Assembly: GCF_008802405.1 (NCBI RefSeq)
Contig: NZ_VZDO01000018.1
Coordinates: 40,826 to 104,825 of the forward strand
Length of the DNA: 64,000 nt
Reading direction: 5' to 3'
Origin: Plantimonas leprariae
GTDB taxonomy: Bacteria; Pseudomonadota; Alphaproteobacteria; Rhizobiales; Rhizobiaceae
The position numbers and the translations under genes were made by a program. The notes beneath the pieces were generated by a model that was not told the DNA's origin, did not search any database, and saw only the letters and a list, made by a program, of their open reading frames with translations. Below, piece after piece: positions 56,581 through 64,000 of the stretch; the stretch's first letter is position 1, and each line of letters begins with the position of its first letter.

Positions 56581-57531
56581 TCAGAAGCCGGTGCCGAGAA
56601 ACTTGTCGATGTTCTCGGCGGTGACGGTCGGCGAGTCGACGACGATCTCCTTCTTCACCTTCTCGCCGGTGGCGATCTTGTGCGCGAGGATCACCGCGTC
56701 CGGTCCGAGGTAGGAGTAGACGAAGGTCGCGGCGATCTTGCCCGCCTTGATCGCCTTGTAGACCTCCTCCTGCCCGTCGATGCCGACGACGGCCACGTCC
56801 TTCAGCCGGTCGGCGGCTTCCAGAGCCTGCATCGCGCCGAGCGCCATCTCGTCGTTGTGGGCGTAGACGACGTTGAACTCGCCCGGGCCGAAGCGGTTGA
56901 TACAGTCCTCCACGAACTTCTGCGAGTTCTCGCGCCGGTAGTCGCAGATCTGCGTCGCGACGATCTGCTTCTCCGCATTGCCGCCGAGCGCCGCGTGGAA
57001 GCCACCGGAGCGGTCGATCGTCGGCGAGGCGCCGGCGGTACCTTGCACCTCGATGATCTTCGCGCCGTCGCCGAAGCGCTTCTTGACGTAGGTGCCGGCG
57101 TTGGTGCCGATGACCTTGTTGTCGGCGCCAATGTGGCAGGTGACGTCGGTGTTGACCTTGCGGTCCATGGTGAGCACCGGGATGCCCTGTTCCATGACGT
57201 CCTTGACGACGGGGGTGAGCGCCTGCGCCGTCACCGGGCTGATCATCAGGACGTTGATCCCTTGCGCGACGAGGCTCTCCACGTCGGCCACCTGCTTCGT
57301 CGCCTGATCGTTGGCGTCGGTCATGACGAACTTCGAGTCCTTGAAGTTCGCTTCGCAGTACTTGCGGTTGACCTCGGCCATCGCGACGCGGTGCGGATGA
57401 TTCATCAGCGCCTGACTGAAGCCGATGAGGTAGGTCGACTGGGCGAAGGCGCGGCCGCCGAGCACGCCCAGGCCGGTCGGCAGTATCAGCGCGCCCGCGC
57501 CGATGCTTCTGATGAGTTCACGACGGTTCAT
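56581..57531 (-). CDS. Sugar ABC transporter substrate-binding protein (CUT2 type)
   Basis: ATG 57531 has AGGAGG eight bases upstream. The 316-residue protein starts MNRRELIRSIGAGALILPTGLGVLGGRAFA, an export signal of mixed Sec/Tat look, then YLIGFSQALMNHPHRVAMAEVNRKYCEANFKDSKFVMTDANDQATKQVADVESLVAQGINVLMISPVTAQALTPVV and the ligand loop VVYAHNDEMALGAMQALEAA and VGIDGQEEVYKAIKAG. Third gene of the importer operon, directly followed by idnD. Ligand probably L-idonate or a related sugar acid. Confidence 0.91.
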   Translation of the reverse strand: MNRRELIRSIGAGALILPTGLGVLGGRAFAQSTYLIGFSQALMNHPHRVAMAEVNRKYCEANFKDSKFVMTDANDQATKQVADVESLVAQGINVLMISPVTAQALTPVVKDVMEQGIPVLTMDRKVNTDVTCHIGADNKVIGTNAGTYVKKRFGDGAKIIEVQGTAGASPTIDRSGGFHAALGGNAEKQIVATQICDYRRENSQKFVEDCINRFGPGEFNVVYAHNDEMALGAMQALEAADRLKDVAVVGIDGQEEVYKAIKAGKIAATFVYSYLGPDAVILAHKIATGEKVKKEIVVDSPTVTAENIDKFLGTGF

Positions 57532-57596
57532 GGATGCTGCCTCCTCGTTCGATGAGTTCGCGCGCCCGCCTCCCGCGTGGCGCGCGTCCGCGGCGG

Positions 57597-58619
57597 CTAC
57601 GTCCGCCGGGTCCGGAGCGTCTCGGCGAGGACCGCCAGGACAATGATGGTGCCCTTCACGACCTGCTGCGTGAACGGCGAGATGCCGAAGAGATTGAGGA
57701 CGTTGGCGAGCACCGCGATGATCGCCGCGCCGACGACGGTGCCGAACACGCCGCCCTCGCCGCCGAAGAGGCTCGTGCCGCCGATGACGACGATGGTGAT
57801 CGCCTCGAGCTCCAGTCCCGTGCCGGCCGTCGGATCGCCGACGGTGAGGCGCGACACGAAGATCAGCGAGGTCAGCGCCGCGAAGACGCCGTTGACGACG
57901 TAGACGAGGAAGATCGTCCGCTGCACCGGGATGCCGGCGAGGCGCGCGGCCTCCTCGTTGCTGCCGACCGCGTAGATCGAACGGCCGAACACCGTCCGGG
58001 TCAGGACGAAGCCGAGGAGGAGCGCCAGGATCGCGAAGATCCAGACCGGCACGGGGAGCCCGAGCATCCGCCCGCTGCCGAGCCAGGAGAAGGAGCCGCC
58101 GTCGCCGGCCCCGAGGTTCACGGGCGTGCCGTTCGAGATCATCAGGGTGAGGCCCCGCCCGACCACCATCATGCCGAGCGTCATGATGAAGGGGGGCACG
58201 CGGCCGAGCGTGATGCCGAGGCCGTTCACCGCGCCCATCGCCGCGCCGATGGAGAGGCCACTCGCGACCACGACCGGCACGTTCCAACCGTCCGCCAGCA
58301 TGCCGGCGCAGGTGACCGCGACCACACCGACGATGGAGCCGACCGACAGGTCGATGCCCTTGGTCAGGATCACCATCGTCGTCGACAGCGCTACGATGCC
58401 GTAGAGCGCCACCTGGCGCGAGACGTTGACGAGGTTCGGCCACTTGAAGAAGTTCGGCGACAGGAAGCCGGCGACGATGCAGAGCGCCAGCAAGATCCAG
58501 AACAGGCCGGTCCGGCGGAGAAAAGCGCCGATGTCGAGCGACCGCCGCTTCGGTTCGGTCTCTGTGGCCGACGCGTTCATTCGCCCGCTGGTGCCGGTTG
58601 CGGGATCACTGGGCGGCAT
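57597..58619 (-). CDS. Sugar ABC transporter permease (RbsC family)
   Basis: A 340-residue permease with CUT2 motifs: STTMVILTKGIDLSVGSIVGVVAV, VPPFIMTLGMMVVGRGLTLM, GRSIYAVGSNEEAARLAGIPV and TIVVIGGTSLFGGEGGVFGTVVG. ATG 58619 overlaps the ATPase end by 14 bases; ATG 58580 is a possible later start. It works with the ATPase before it and the binding protein after it. Confidence 0.92.
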   Translation of the reverse strand: MPPSDPATGTSGRMNASATETEPKRRSLDIGAFLRRTGLFWILLALCIVAGFLSPNFFKWPNLVNVSRQVALYGIVALSTTMVILTKGIDLSVGSIVGVVAVTCAGMLADGWNVPVVVASGLSIGAAMGAVNGLGITLGRVPPFIMTLGMMVVGRGLTLMISNGTPVNLGAGDGGSFSWLGSGRMLGLPVPVWIFAILALLLGFVLTRTVFGRSIYAVGSNEEAARLAGIPVQRTIFLVYVVNGVFAALTSLIFVSRLTVGDPTAGTGLELEAITIVVIGGTSLFGGEGGVFGTVVGAAIIAVLANVLNLFGISPFTQQVVKGTIIVLAVLAETLRTRRT

Positions 58620-60102
58620 GGAGCATGATCTCGTGTTCGGTGGCGGTGGGCCCGTCGAGCTCGGCGGTGATGCGCCCCTCGCGCATGACGTAGATCCGGT
58701 CGCAGAGGCCGATGACTTCCGGCATGTCGGACGAGACCATCAGGATCGCGGCGTTGTCGTCCCGCGCGAGCTTCACCATCAGGTCGTAGATCTCCCGCCG
58801 CGCCCCGACATCGACGCCGCGCGTCGGCTCGTCGATGAGGAGGATGTCGCTCTTCGCGATCAACTGGCGGGCGAGGACGCATTTCTGCTGGTTGCCGCCC
58901 GACAAGTTGCCGACCCGCGCTGCGGCCGTGGGTGTCTTGATCCGGAGTTGCCGGATCAGTGTTTCGACCCGGTCGCGCTCGCGCCGCCCGTCGATCACCC
59001 CACCCCTCGCCATGCGTGGGAGGGCGGCCAGTGACATGTTGAAGGCGACGCTGTGCCCGAGACAGAGCCCCTGCGTCTTGCGATCCTCCGGGATGAGCCC
59101 AAGCCCGAGCCGGATTGCCTCGCCTGGCGAACGCGGTCTCGCCTCCCGGCCGTTGACGCGGATCGTGCCCGACGCCTCCCTGTCCGCGCCGGCGAGCGCC
59201 ATCAGCACCTCGCTACGTCCGGCCCCCGACAGGCCGCAGAGGCCGACGATCTCGCCGCGCCGGACTGTGAGGGCGATGTCGCGGAGTACACCCGGCCGAT
59301 CGAGGCCCGTCACTTCCAGCGCGACGTCGCCCGGCGCCTTGCCGTCCCGGTCCGGGTACAGCGCATGCAAATCGCGCCCGACCATCTGCCGGATTAGCCG
59401 CTCGCGCGTGAAGTCGCCGACGGGGCCGGTTTCGATGTGCCGCCCGTCGCGCAGCACCGTAACCGAGTCGCAGACCGAGAAGATTTCGTCCAGCCGATGC
59501 GACACGTAGACGAAGGCGACGCCGCGCTCGTCGCGCAAACGCCGCATCAGGCGGAACAGTTCGCCGATCTCCGCTTCGCCGAGGACGGCCGAGGGCTCGT
59601 CGAGGACGATCAGACGCGCGTCGCGCGCGACGGCCCGCGCGATCTCGACGATCTGCCTCTGTGCGACGCTCAAGGTTGCGATGCGCCGGTCGACGTCGAT
59701 GCGGGCGTTCAGGAGCTTCAGCACGTCCGTCGCCTGTCGGCGCATGCGCGCACGGCTGACCGTGCCGAAACGACCAAGCGGCAGCGCGCCGAGCGCGATG
59801 TTCTCGGCGACCGACAGGTGCGGCGCCTGCGCGAACTCTTGGTAGATCACTGCGATGCCGGCCGCGAGCGTCTGTGCCGGCGATGCTCCGACAAGGGAAC
59901 GACCGTCGAACTCGATCGAGCCGGCTTCCGGTGGGACGGCGCCCGACAGGATCTTGATCAGCGTCGACTTACCGGCACCGTTTTCGCCAACGAGGGCGCG
60001 AATCTCGCCAGCCCGGAGCACGAGCGACACGCCGTCCAGCGCCCGCACGCCGCCGAAGCTGCGCGCGATGTCCGTCATCGCGAGCAAAGCTTCTCCACGC
60101 AT
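58606..60102 (-). CDS. Sugar ABC transporter ATP-binding protein, two ABC domains (RbsA type)
   Basis: ATG 60102 follows AAGGAGG at six bases. The 498-residue protein has domain 1 with Walker A GENGAGKST, LSVAQRQ and Walker B LIVLDEP, and domain 2 with degenerate Walker A GLSGAGRSE, signature LSGGNQQKCVLARQL and Walker B ILLIDEPTRGVDVGAR. First gene of the operon running to the GntR gene at 53825. Confidence 0.93.
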   Translation of the reverse strand: MRGEALLAMTDIARSFGGVRALDGVSLVLRAGEIRALVGENGAGKSTLIKILSGAVPPEAGSIEFDGRSLVGASPAQTLAAGIAVIYQEFAQAPHLSVAENIALGALPLGRFGTVSRARMRRQATDVLKLLNARIDVDRRIATLSVAQRQIVEIARAVARDARLIVLDEPSAVLGEAEIGELFRLMRRLRDERGVAFVYVSHRLDEIFSVCDSVTVLRDGRHIETGPVGDFTRERLIRQMVGRDLHALYPDRDGKAPGDVALEVTGLDRPGVLRDIALTVRRGEIVGLCGLSGAGRSEVLMALAGADREASGTIRVNGREARPRSPGEAIRLGLGLIPEDRKTQGLCLGHSVAFNMSLAALPRMARGGVIDGRRERDRVETLIRQLRIKTPTAAARVGNLSGGNQQKCVLARQLIAKSDILLIDEPTRGVDVGARREIYDLMVKLARDDNAAILMVSSDMPEVIGLCDRIYVMREGRITAELDGPTATEHEIMLHAAQ

Positions 60103-60113
60103 TCCACTCCTCC

Positions 60114-60137
60114 TTTCATCTCAATTATCAGATGAAA
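60114..60137. promoter_or_regulatory. Operator palindrome before the third importer operon
   Basis: TTTCATCT-N8-AGATGAAA is a perfect eight-base inverted repeat in an AT-rich patch, next to the ribosome site of the gene at 60102. It is a strong operator candidate. It does not fit the FadR form TNGT-N3-ACNA. The rest of the 305-base gap (60103-60407) shows nothing else. Confidence 0.6.
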
Positions 60138-60407
60138 AGAAAAACGCAATGGGTCGGATTTATCCTATCGATATTCCAGTGGGTAAGCCGCGCATCGCAT
60201 GGCGACGGTCGGCTGGTTGATGCTGGCGAAGCCGCGTCAAGACCTCGTGAGCGTCTGCCACGCTTCGCCGCATCGGGCTCGGCCTCATCGCTTGCCGTGC
60301 TTCTGGGGACTGCCGAAACCCGGTCGAAAGACTTCGATGGATCATGTGCGGAATGGCGGCTTACCGAACTGATCTGCCCAAAAGCTGCCGGACCGCTTTC
60401 GGCCCGT

Positions 60408-61388
60408 TCACCTCGGCATGCTTTGTAGCGTCGTCGCGACGGCTTGGTCGAGCGGGGTTCCTGGCTCCTCGCCAAGCAGCCGCACGAGGCGCGCGTTGTC
60501 GAGCCGCATGGGATGCCGCCAGAAGGACTGGACCTCCAGGACCTCGCGCGGGAAGCCGCCTAAGGGTGCCAGGAGGCGCATCAGCCACCAGGGAAACGCC
60601 TTCACCGGCAGGTCGGGTCGCCCCGTCGCCCGCCGGATCGCCGCCGCCATCCCGCTGCCGTCGGCGTCCCAGAACCCGGCGAACTGCACCCGCTCGGCCG
60701 CAGCGAGCGCTCCCGGCGGCAGTTCCAGCAACCGCACCATGGCCTCCGCCAGATCCGGTAGATACGCCCAGGCATGTCCGACCCCGTCGCGACCGGGCGC
60801 AACGATCCGCTGGAGCGGCGGCTTCGCCAGAGCCTGAGTGAACCAGGTCTGACGCGCGCCGGAGCCGAAGAAGTCGCCGGCGCGCACCACAAGGCTCGGG
60901 ACGTCGGGCGCCGCGGCGGCGAGGCTCTGCTCCAGTTCGACGCGGATGCGGCCCTTCCGGCCGCGGGGCTGCTGCGGCGTCGTCTCGTCGACGCGTGGTA
61001 CGATGCGCGGGTCGTAGTTGTAGAGCGTGCCGGGAAGGACGATCCGCGCGCCATTAGCCGCGCGTGCGGCGGCGATGGTGTTGTGGATCATCGGCAGCAC
61101 CGCCTTCGGCCAGTTCCGGTAGCCGGGCGGGTTCACGGCGTGAACGATCGCCGCGACGCCGGCCGCCGCGCCGACCACGTCCGCTTGCACCATCGCGTCG
61201 CCGCGAACCCATTCGGGGGCGCACGCGCCGCGCCAGTCGTGGCCGCGCCAGTCGTGGCCGGCCTTCTGCGGGTCGCGCACCAGGGCACGGACCTTCCAGC
61301 CGCGCCCGAGCGCGACGCGTGCCACCGCCCCGCCGATGCCGCCCGTCGCACCGAGGATGAAAACCGTCTTGTCCGTATGCGGTGCCAT
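60408..61388 (-). CDS. NAD(P)-binding protein, NmrA/epimerase-like (atypical SDR)
   Basis: ATG 61388 has AGGAGG eight bases upstream. The 326-residue protein starts KTVFILGATGGIGGAVARVALGRGWKVRALVRDP, the Rossmann motif of NmrA-like proteins, followed by VHAVNPPGYRNWPKAVLPMIHNTIAAARAANGARIVLPGTLYNY and VRAGDFFG. Similar proteins are NAD(P)-dependent reductases or redox-sensing regulators. It contains a 15-base in-frame tandem duplication (GHDWR repeated). A LysR remnant lies divergently in front of it, suggesting lost control. Confidence 0.82.
   Translation of the reverse strand: MAPHTDKTVFILGATGGIGGAVARVALGRGWKVRALVRDPQKAGHDWRGHDWRGACAPEWVRGDAMVQADVVGAAAGVAAIVHAVNPPGYRNWPKAVLPMIHNTIAAARAANGARIVLPGTLYNYDPRIVPRVDETTPQQPRGRKGRIRVELEQSLAAAAPDVPSLVVRAGDFFGSGARQTWFTQALAKPPLQRIVAPGRDGVGHAWAYLPDLAEAMVRLLELPPGALAAAERVQFAGFWDADGSGMAAAIRRATGRPDLPVKAFPWWLMRLLAPLGGFPREVLEVQSFWRHPMRLDNARLVRLLGEEPGTPLDQAVATTLQSMPR
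61230..61259 (-). repeat. 15-base in-frame tandem duplication
   Basis: GCGCCAGTCGTGGCC occurs twice in direct succession (61230-61244, 61245-61259) within the NAD(P)-binding protein gene, adding five residues without shifting the frame. Confidence 0.9.
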
Positions 61389-61480
61389 GGCGGCCCCTCC
61401 TGAGTTGCTGGACGGCAAGCTAGGCTTCAGCAGGCGTCGACAGAATTGACGAGGATCGACAGTCCGGTCATCGAGAAGCG

Positions 61481-61643
61481 ATGAGCGAGCGCGAACTTGG
61501 CTGGGACGATCAGCGTGCCTTCCTCGCCGTCGTGGAAGCGGGCAGCCTGTCGGCTGCGGCGCGCAGTCATGGCGGGGCCCTTGCGGAAGTGGCGCTTCGT
61601 GCCGGACCCCGCCGTCGAATGGATCATGCGGCGCGACGCGTAA
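61481..61643 (+). pseudogene. Remnant of a LysR-family regulator gene
   Basis: The frame at 61481 starts like a LysR helix-turn-helix (LGWDDQRAFLAVVEAGSLSAAAR) but after about 28 codons the family pattern stops. A different frame then ends at a TAA at 61641-61643. This looks like a LysR gene that lost most of its length by deletion. Divergent LysR genes next to such NAD(P)-binding proteins are common, which supports the reading. Confidence 0.5.
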
Positions 61644-61685
61644 CGGGCACCCGACCCTTTTGGCCGACGGACAGAGAGGAAGCCC

Positions 61686-62075
61686 ATGCCGCTGTTGAAA
61701 TTCCACGTCCACACGGGACGGACGACGGAGGAAATGGGGCGCCTGCTGGATGCTGCGCACGGCGCCATGGTGCGTTCCTTCGCGGTGCCGGAGCGAGACC
61801 GCTACCAGATCGTCCACGAGCACGAGGCATCGCACATGCGCGCCCTCGACACCGGGCTGGACATCCCCCGGACCGAACGCTTCGTGCTGGTCGAAGTCGT
61901 CTCCCGTCCGCGGCCGCGTGAGCAGAAACTCTCCTTCTACGCGAACCTCTGCACCGATCTGCGCGAGCAATGTGGAATCGAGCCGTCGGACGTCATGATC
62001 GCCTTTATGCAGAACACGGACGACGACTGGTCGTTCGGCGACGGTCGGGCGCAGTTCGTGACTGGGGAACTTTAG
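61686..62075 (+). CDS. Tautomerase family protein
   Basis: The 129-residue product begins MPLLKFHVHTGRTTEEMGRLLDAAHGAMVRSFAVPERDRYQIVHEHEASHM: after removal of Met the catalytic Pro1 of the tautomerase (4-oxalocrotonate tautomerase) fold is at the N-terminus. The length is that of the longer fused-repeat members. The second half (RFVLVEVVSRPRPREQKLSFYANLCTDLREQCGIEPSDVMIAFMQNTDDDWSFGDGRAQF) is also typical. It keto-enolises an aromatic or unsaturated acid; substrate unknown. Confidence 0.87.
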   Translation: MPLLKFHVHTGRTTEEMGRLLDAAHGAMVRSFAVPERDRYQIVHEHEASHMRALDTGLDIPRTERFVLVEVVSRPRPREQKLSFYANLCTDLREQCGIEPSDVMIAFMQNTDDDWSFGDGRAQFVTGEL

Positions 62076-62990
62076 CTGACACACTATCAGCCGTTTCATC
62101 CGTATATGTACAACCTCTGATCGGAAACGTCCGCTTCCGGGACTGGAAACTGCGCAGTTCAACGTCCTAGTTGGATCGTGACCTGAAGGACGGATTTCTC
62201 ACATCGGTCGCCCAGAAGCGGACATGCCGCCATCGGTCCGAACCGGCGGTGCGTTGAACGACCGTAGAGGGTGAAAGCCGGCTTGGCGGCCTTCAGACGC
62301 GTATGGGAGTTGGCGGCCCGTCGACGGTTCGGCGAACGCCGTTGCCAACGGGTCGGGTCGCTGCTGCGACCGCCACGGCGGCTCAGAACCGCTCGCCGAC
62401 GAGGTCCGCGGCTTTGGCCCAGAGGGCGTCTGCGTGGCTCTGGTCGAACGCGTAGGGGCGCACGCCGCCGCCGAGCGGACTGACGGCTCCACCGCGCAGC
62501 GAGGGATAGAGCGTCACGATGCCGGCGTCGCGATGCTGGTGGGCGGTCTGGTCGTTGTCGGGCAGCTCGTTCCACCAGACCAAACCTTCAATCGTGTTGG
62601 GAGCACCGCCGGTGATTCAGACGATGGCCGGGCGATGCCGGCCGTCCTGCGGGATGGTGCCGACGAGCACCGCCAACCGCCCGACGGCGGAAGGTTAGTT
62701 CACGAGCCGCCCCTCGTTCGGTGGGGCTGCGGGTACGGGAGCGCCCGCGTCGCGAACCTCGCCGAACGTCGTGACGAAGCCGTCCCTCGCTTTGACGAAC
62801 GACGTTTGCGCCTCCACCGCGCTCGCGAGGTTTCCCAAGCAAGGACAGGCAAGCTGGCGCGCCGAACCGAGGCAAATCGGCAGTCTCGGCTCGCCAGCGA
62901 TTCCACAGCGACCATCGGTGCATCAATCTCTGCCGTGTTCACTGCCGCTCGAGAAGTTGGCCCTCTCTCAATCCGTCGGTGCGTTGGCAG
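62076..62990. other. Gene-poor, apparently decayed stretch
   Basis: About 900 bases without a convincing complete gene. On the minus strand 62383-62583 the frame ends AFDQSHADALWAKAADLVGERF, which resembles the C-terminus of retinol-dehydrogenase-like SDR proteins (A..LW..S..LVG), so a fragment of such a gene may remain. The rest shows short open frames only. Confidence 0.4.
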
Positions 62991-63482
62991 TCAGATCGCA
63001 GGAAGCGAACCGCTCCGATCGAGAATTACGTAATCGAGCGGCAGCTCGGTTGTGTACTTGATCTGCTCCATTGCGAAGGAGGAGGACACGTCGCGGATGT
63101 CGATCCGGGCGATGAGACGCTTGTAGAACGCATCGTAGGCGGCGATGCTCGGGACGACGACGCGCAGGAGATAGTCGACATCGCCACTCATCCGGTAGAA
63201 CTCGACCACTTCTGGAAAGTCGTGGACCACTTCGGAGAGTCGCCGCAGCCATTCGATCGAGTGAGAGTTCGTGCGGATGGCGACGAAGACCGTGACGCCG
63301 AGATTGACGCGGGCTGGGTCGAGCACGGCGACGCGGCGGCGGATCACCCCGTCCTCCTCCAGCTTCTGGATTCGCCGCCAGCAGGGTGTGGTCGAAAGGC
63401 CGATGCGCTTGGCGACGTCGGACACTGCCAGCGTCGCGTCTCCCTGCAGAAGCCGCAGGATTTTCTTGTCGAGACTATCCAT
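62991..63482 (-). CDS. Lrp/AsnC-family transcription regulator
   Basis: The 163-residue protein has the AsnC HTH at about residues 1-60 (MDSLDKKILRLLQGDATLAVSDVAKRIGLSTTPCWRRIQKLEEDGVIRRRVAVLDP) and the RAM ligand domain (VTVFVAIRTNSHSIEWLRRLSEVVHDFPEVVEFYRMSGDVDYLLRVVVPSIAAYDAFYKRLI). It should form dimers or octamers and respond to an amino acid. No target gene remains beside it in this window. Confidence 0.93.
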   Translation of the reverse strand: MDSLDKKILRLLQGDATLAVSDVAKRIGLSTTPCWRRIQKLEEDGVIRRRVAVLDPARVNLGVTVFVAIRTNSHSIEWLRRLSEVVHDFPEVVEFYRMSGDVDYLLRVVVPSIAAYDAFYKRLIARIDIRDVSSSFAMEQIKYTTELPLDYVILDRSGSLPAI

Positions 63483-63605
63483 GGGACTATCCGGAGGCGT
63501 TCGGCGACGCGATAGAGAGTCGCCCTACCGAAACGGTAATCTGCAACGGCCATAACGGACGCGGGACCGTCGCTGCGGGGAGACGAGCGGCACGCTCCGC
63601 CGCCG

Positions 63606-63794
63606 TTACGGGGTCGCGGATCGCTGGCGAAGGATGCCGTCGATTTCGGCGCCGGTGAAACCGAGTTCCCTCGAGATCTCCCGGTACGACGCGCCGGCGT
63701 CGATCATCGCCAGCGCCTGCCGTTGCCTGAACGGACACTGGTGCGGCTGGAGCCGCCAGCGTCGAGCGATCGCTGCGAGCGTTCGAAATCGCAC
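63606..63794 (-). CDS. Small hypothetical protein with helix-turn-helix-like end
   Basis: A 62-residue product, MRFRTLAAIARRWRLQPHQCPFRQRQALAMIDAGASYREISRELGFTGAEIDGILRQRSATP. The second half (ALAMIDAGASYREISRELGFTGAEIDGIL) has the form of a resolvase/sigma-like helix-turn-helix, as in small DNA-binding proteins. There is no other support; it may be a fragment of a larger gene. Confidence 0.4.
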   Translation of the reverse strand: MRFRTLAAIARRWRLQPHQCPFRQRQALAMIDAGASYREISRELGFTGAEIDGILRQRSATP

Positions 63795-63892
63795 GTCGGA
63801 TCTCCCTTGCGTCGATTGCGATGCGCGTCGGTGCCCCGGTCCCGCGACGTCGTCAGCTTTTTCCCCGCCAAGGCACGAGCCTTCGTTCTGCG

Positions 63893-63958
63893 AAGCGCAT
63901 GGGTGGCGGCCCCGTCGCGGCCGGCGAAACGGATGCTGACGTCGTCGACCTTGAGCAA
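63893..63958 (-). pseudogene. Fragment of an ABC transporter ATP-binding protein (N-terminus)
   Basis: At the right edge the minus strand reads LLKVDDVSIRFAGRDGAATHAL, the usual first strands of a TauB/SsuB-type ABC ATPase. The expected continuation to the Walker A motif is absent and unrelated codons follow, so this seems a broken 5' end. What precedes it lies at the window edge. Confidence 0.35.
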
Positions 63959-64000
63959 GGCTCTCGCTTCCGTCTGTTCGAGAACGGTCGGGCCGCGCCG

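Noticed and set aside
62383..62583. Complete small protein gene on the minus strand
   Set aside because: Only the last 20 or so residues resemble a family (SDR C-terminus); it is better seen as a fragment.
42546..64000. attR repeat of the tRNA-Phe end, and CRISPR arrays
   Set aside because: No second copy of the tRNA 3' end and no regularly spaced repeats were seen on reading; a computed repeat search would be decisive.

Overview
The window is about 64 kb of very GC-rich, gene-dense DNA. Its content (FrcA/RbsA-type sugar ABC importers, FadR-type GntR regulators, a prkA-yeaH-spoVR operon, a long Ala/Pro-rich ExbB, a candidate TGA-N9-TCA iron-responsive operator, a DUF2778 murein-type enzyme) fits a chromosome of an alphaproteobacterium of the order Hyphomicrobiales (Rhizobiales). 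The genus cannot be told from the sequence.

Layout. 1-5.5 kb: end of a diguanylate cyclase, a short-chain dehydrogenase, a zinc alcohol dehydrogenase, a small basic exported protein, an L,D-transpeptidase-like protein and an AI-2E-family permease. 5.5-14.5 kb: a sugar-acid locus with a GntR regulator, a CUT2-type ABC importer and five oxidation/isomerisation/dehydration enzymes, ending with L-fuconate dehydratase. 14.5-19.3 kb: spoVR, yeaH-type and prkA stress operon. 19.6-25.1 kb: branched-chain aminotransferase, then a TonB-ExbD-ExbB operon facing a siderophore-interacting reductase, with a RirA-type operator candidate between them. 25.1-34.5 kb: a Dpp/Opp-type importer with an amidohydrolase, a RidA protein, a SelA-like PLP enzyme and an IclR regulator, probably one catabolic pathway. 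34.7-37.4 kb: a degenerate nuclease-like protein, a GAF-EAL phosphodiesterase and a TerC-family membrane protein. 37.6-41.9 kb: a second CUT2 importer and an OtnC-like tetronate-pathway decarboxylase.

42.2-51.1 kb: tRNA-Thr and tRNA-Phe, then a tyrosine integrase just behind tRNA-Phe. This is the usual edge of an integrated island. Next to it lies a block I cannot match to a known system: a small XRE regulator divergent from six co-directional genes. The six encode an RNase J-like metallo-beta-lactamase protein, a PD-(D/E)XK-like protein, a protein with two resolvase-like domains lacking the catalytic serine, an exported protein, a single-span membrane protein and an ADP-ribosylglycohydrolase. 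It has the layout of a regulated anti-phage or conflict module and is the best candidate here for an undescribed system; function is inferred, not shown.

51.3-64 kb: a GGDEF-EAL protein with a CxxCH haem motif; a third sugar-acid locus (GntR, a short-chain dehydrogenase broken by one amber codon, L-idonate 5-dehydrogenase, a complete CUT2 importer) with a strong palindrome in front; then an NAD(P)-binding protein, a LysR remnant, a tautomerase, a gene-poor decayed stretch, an Lrp/AsnC regulator and a truncated ABC ATPase start at the edge.
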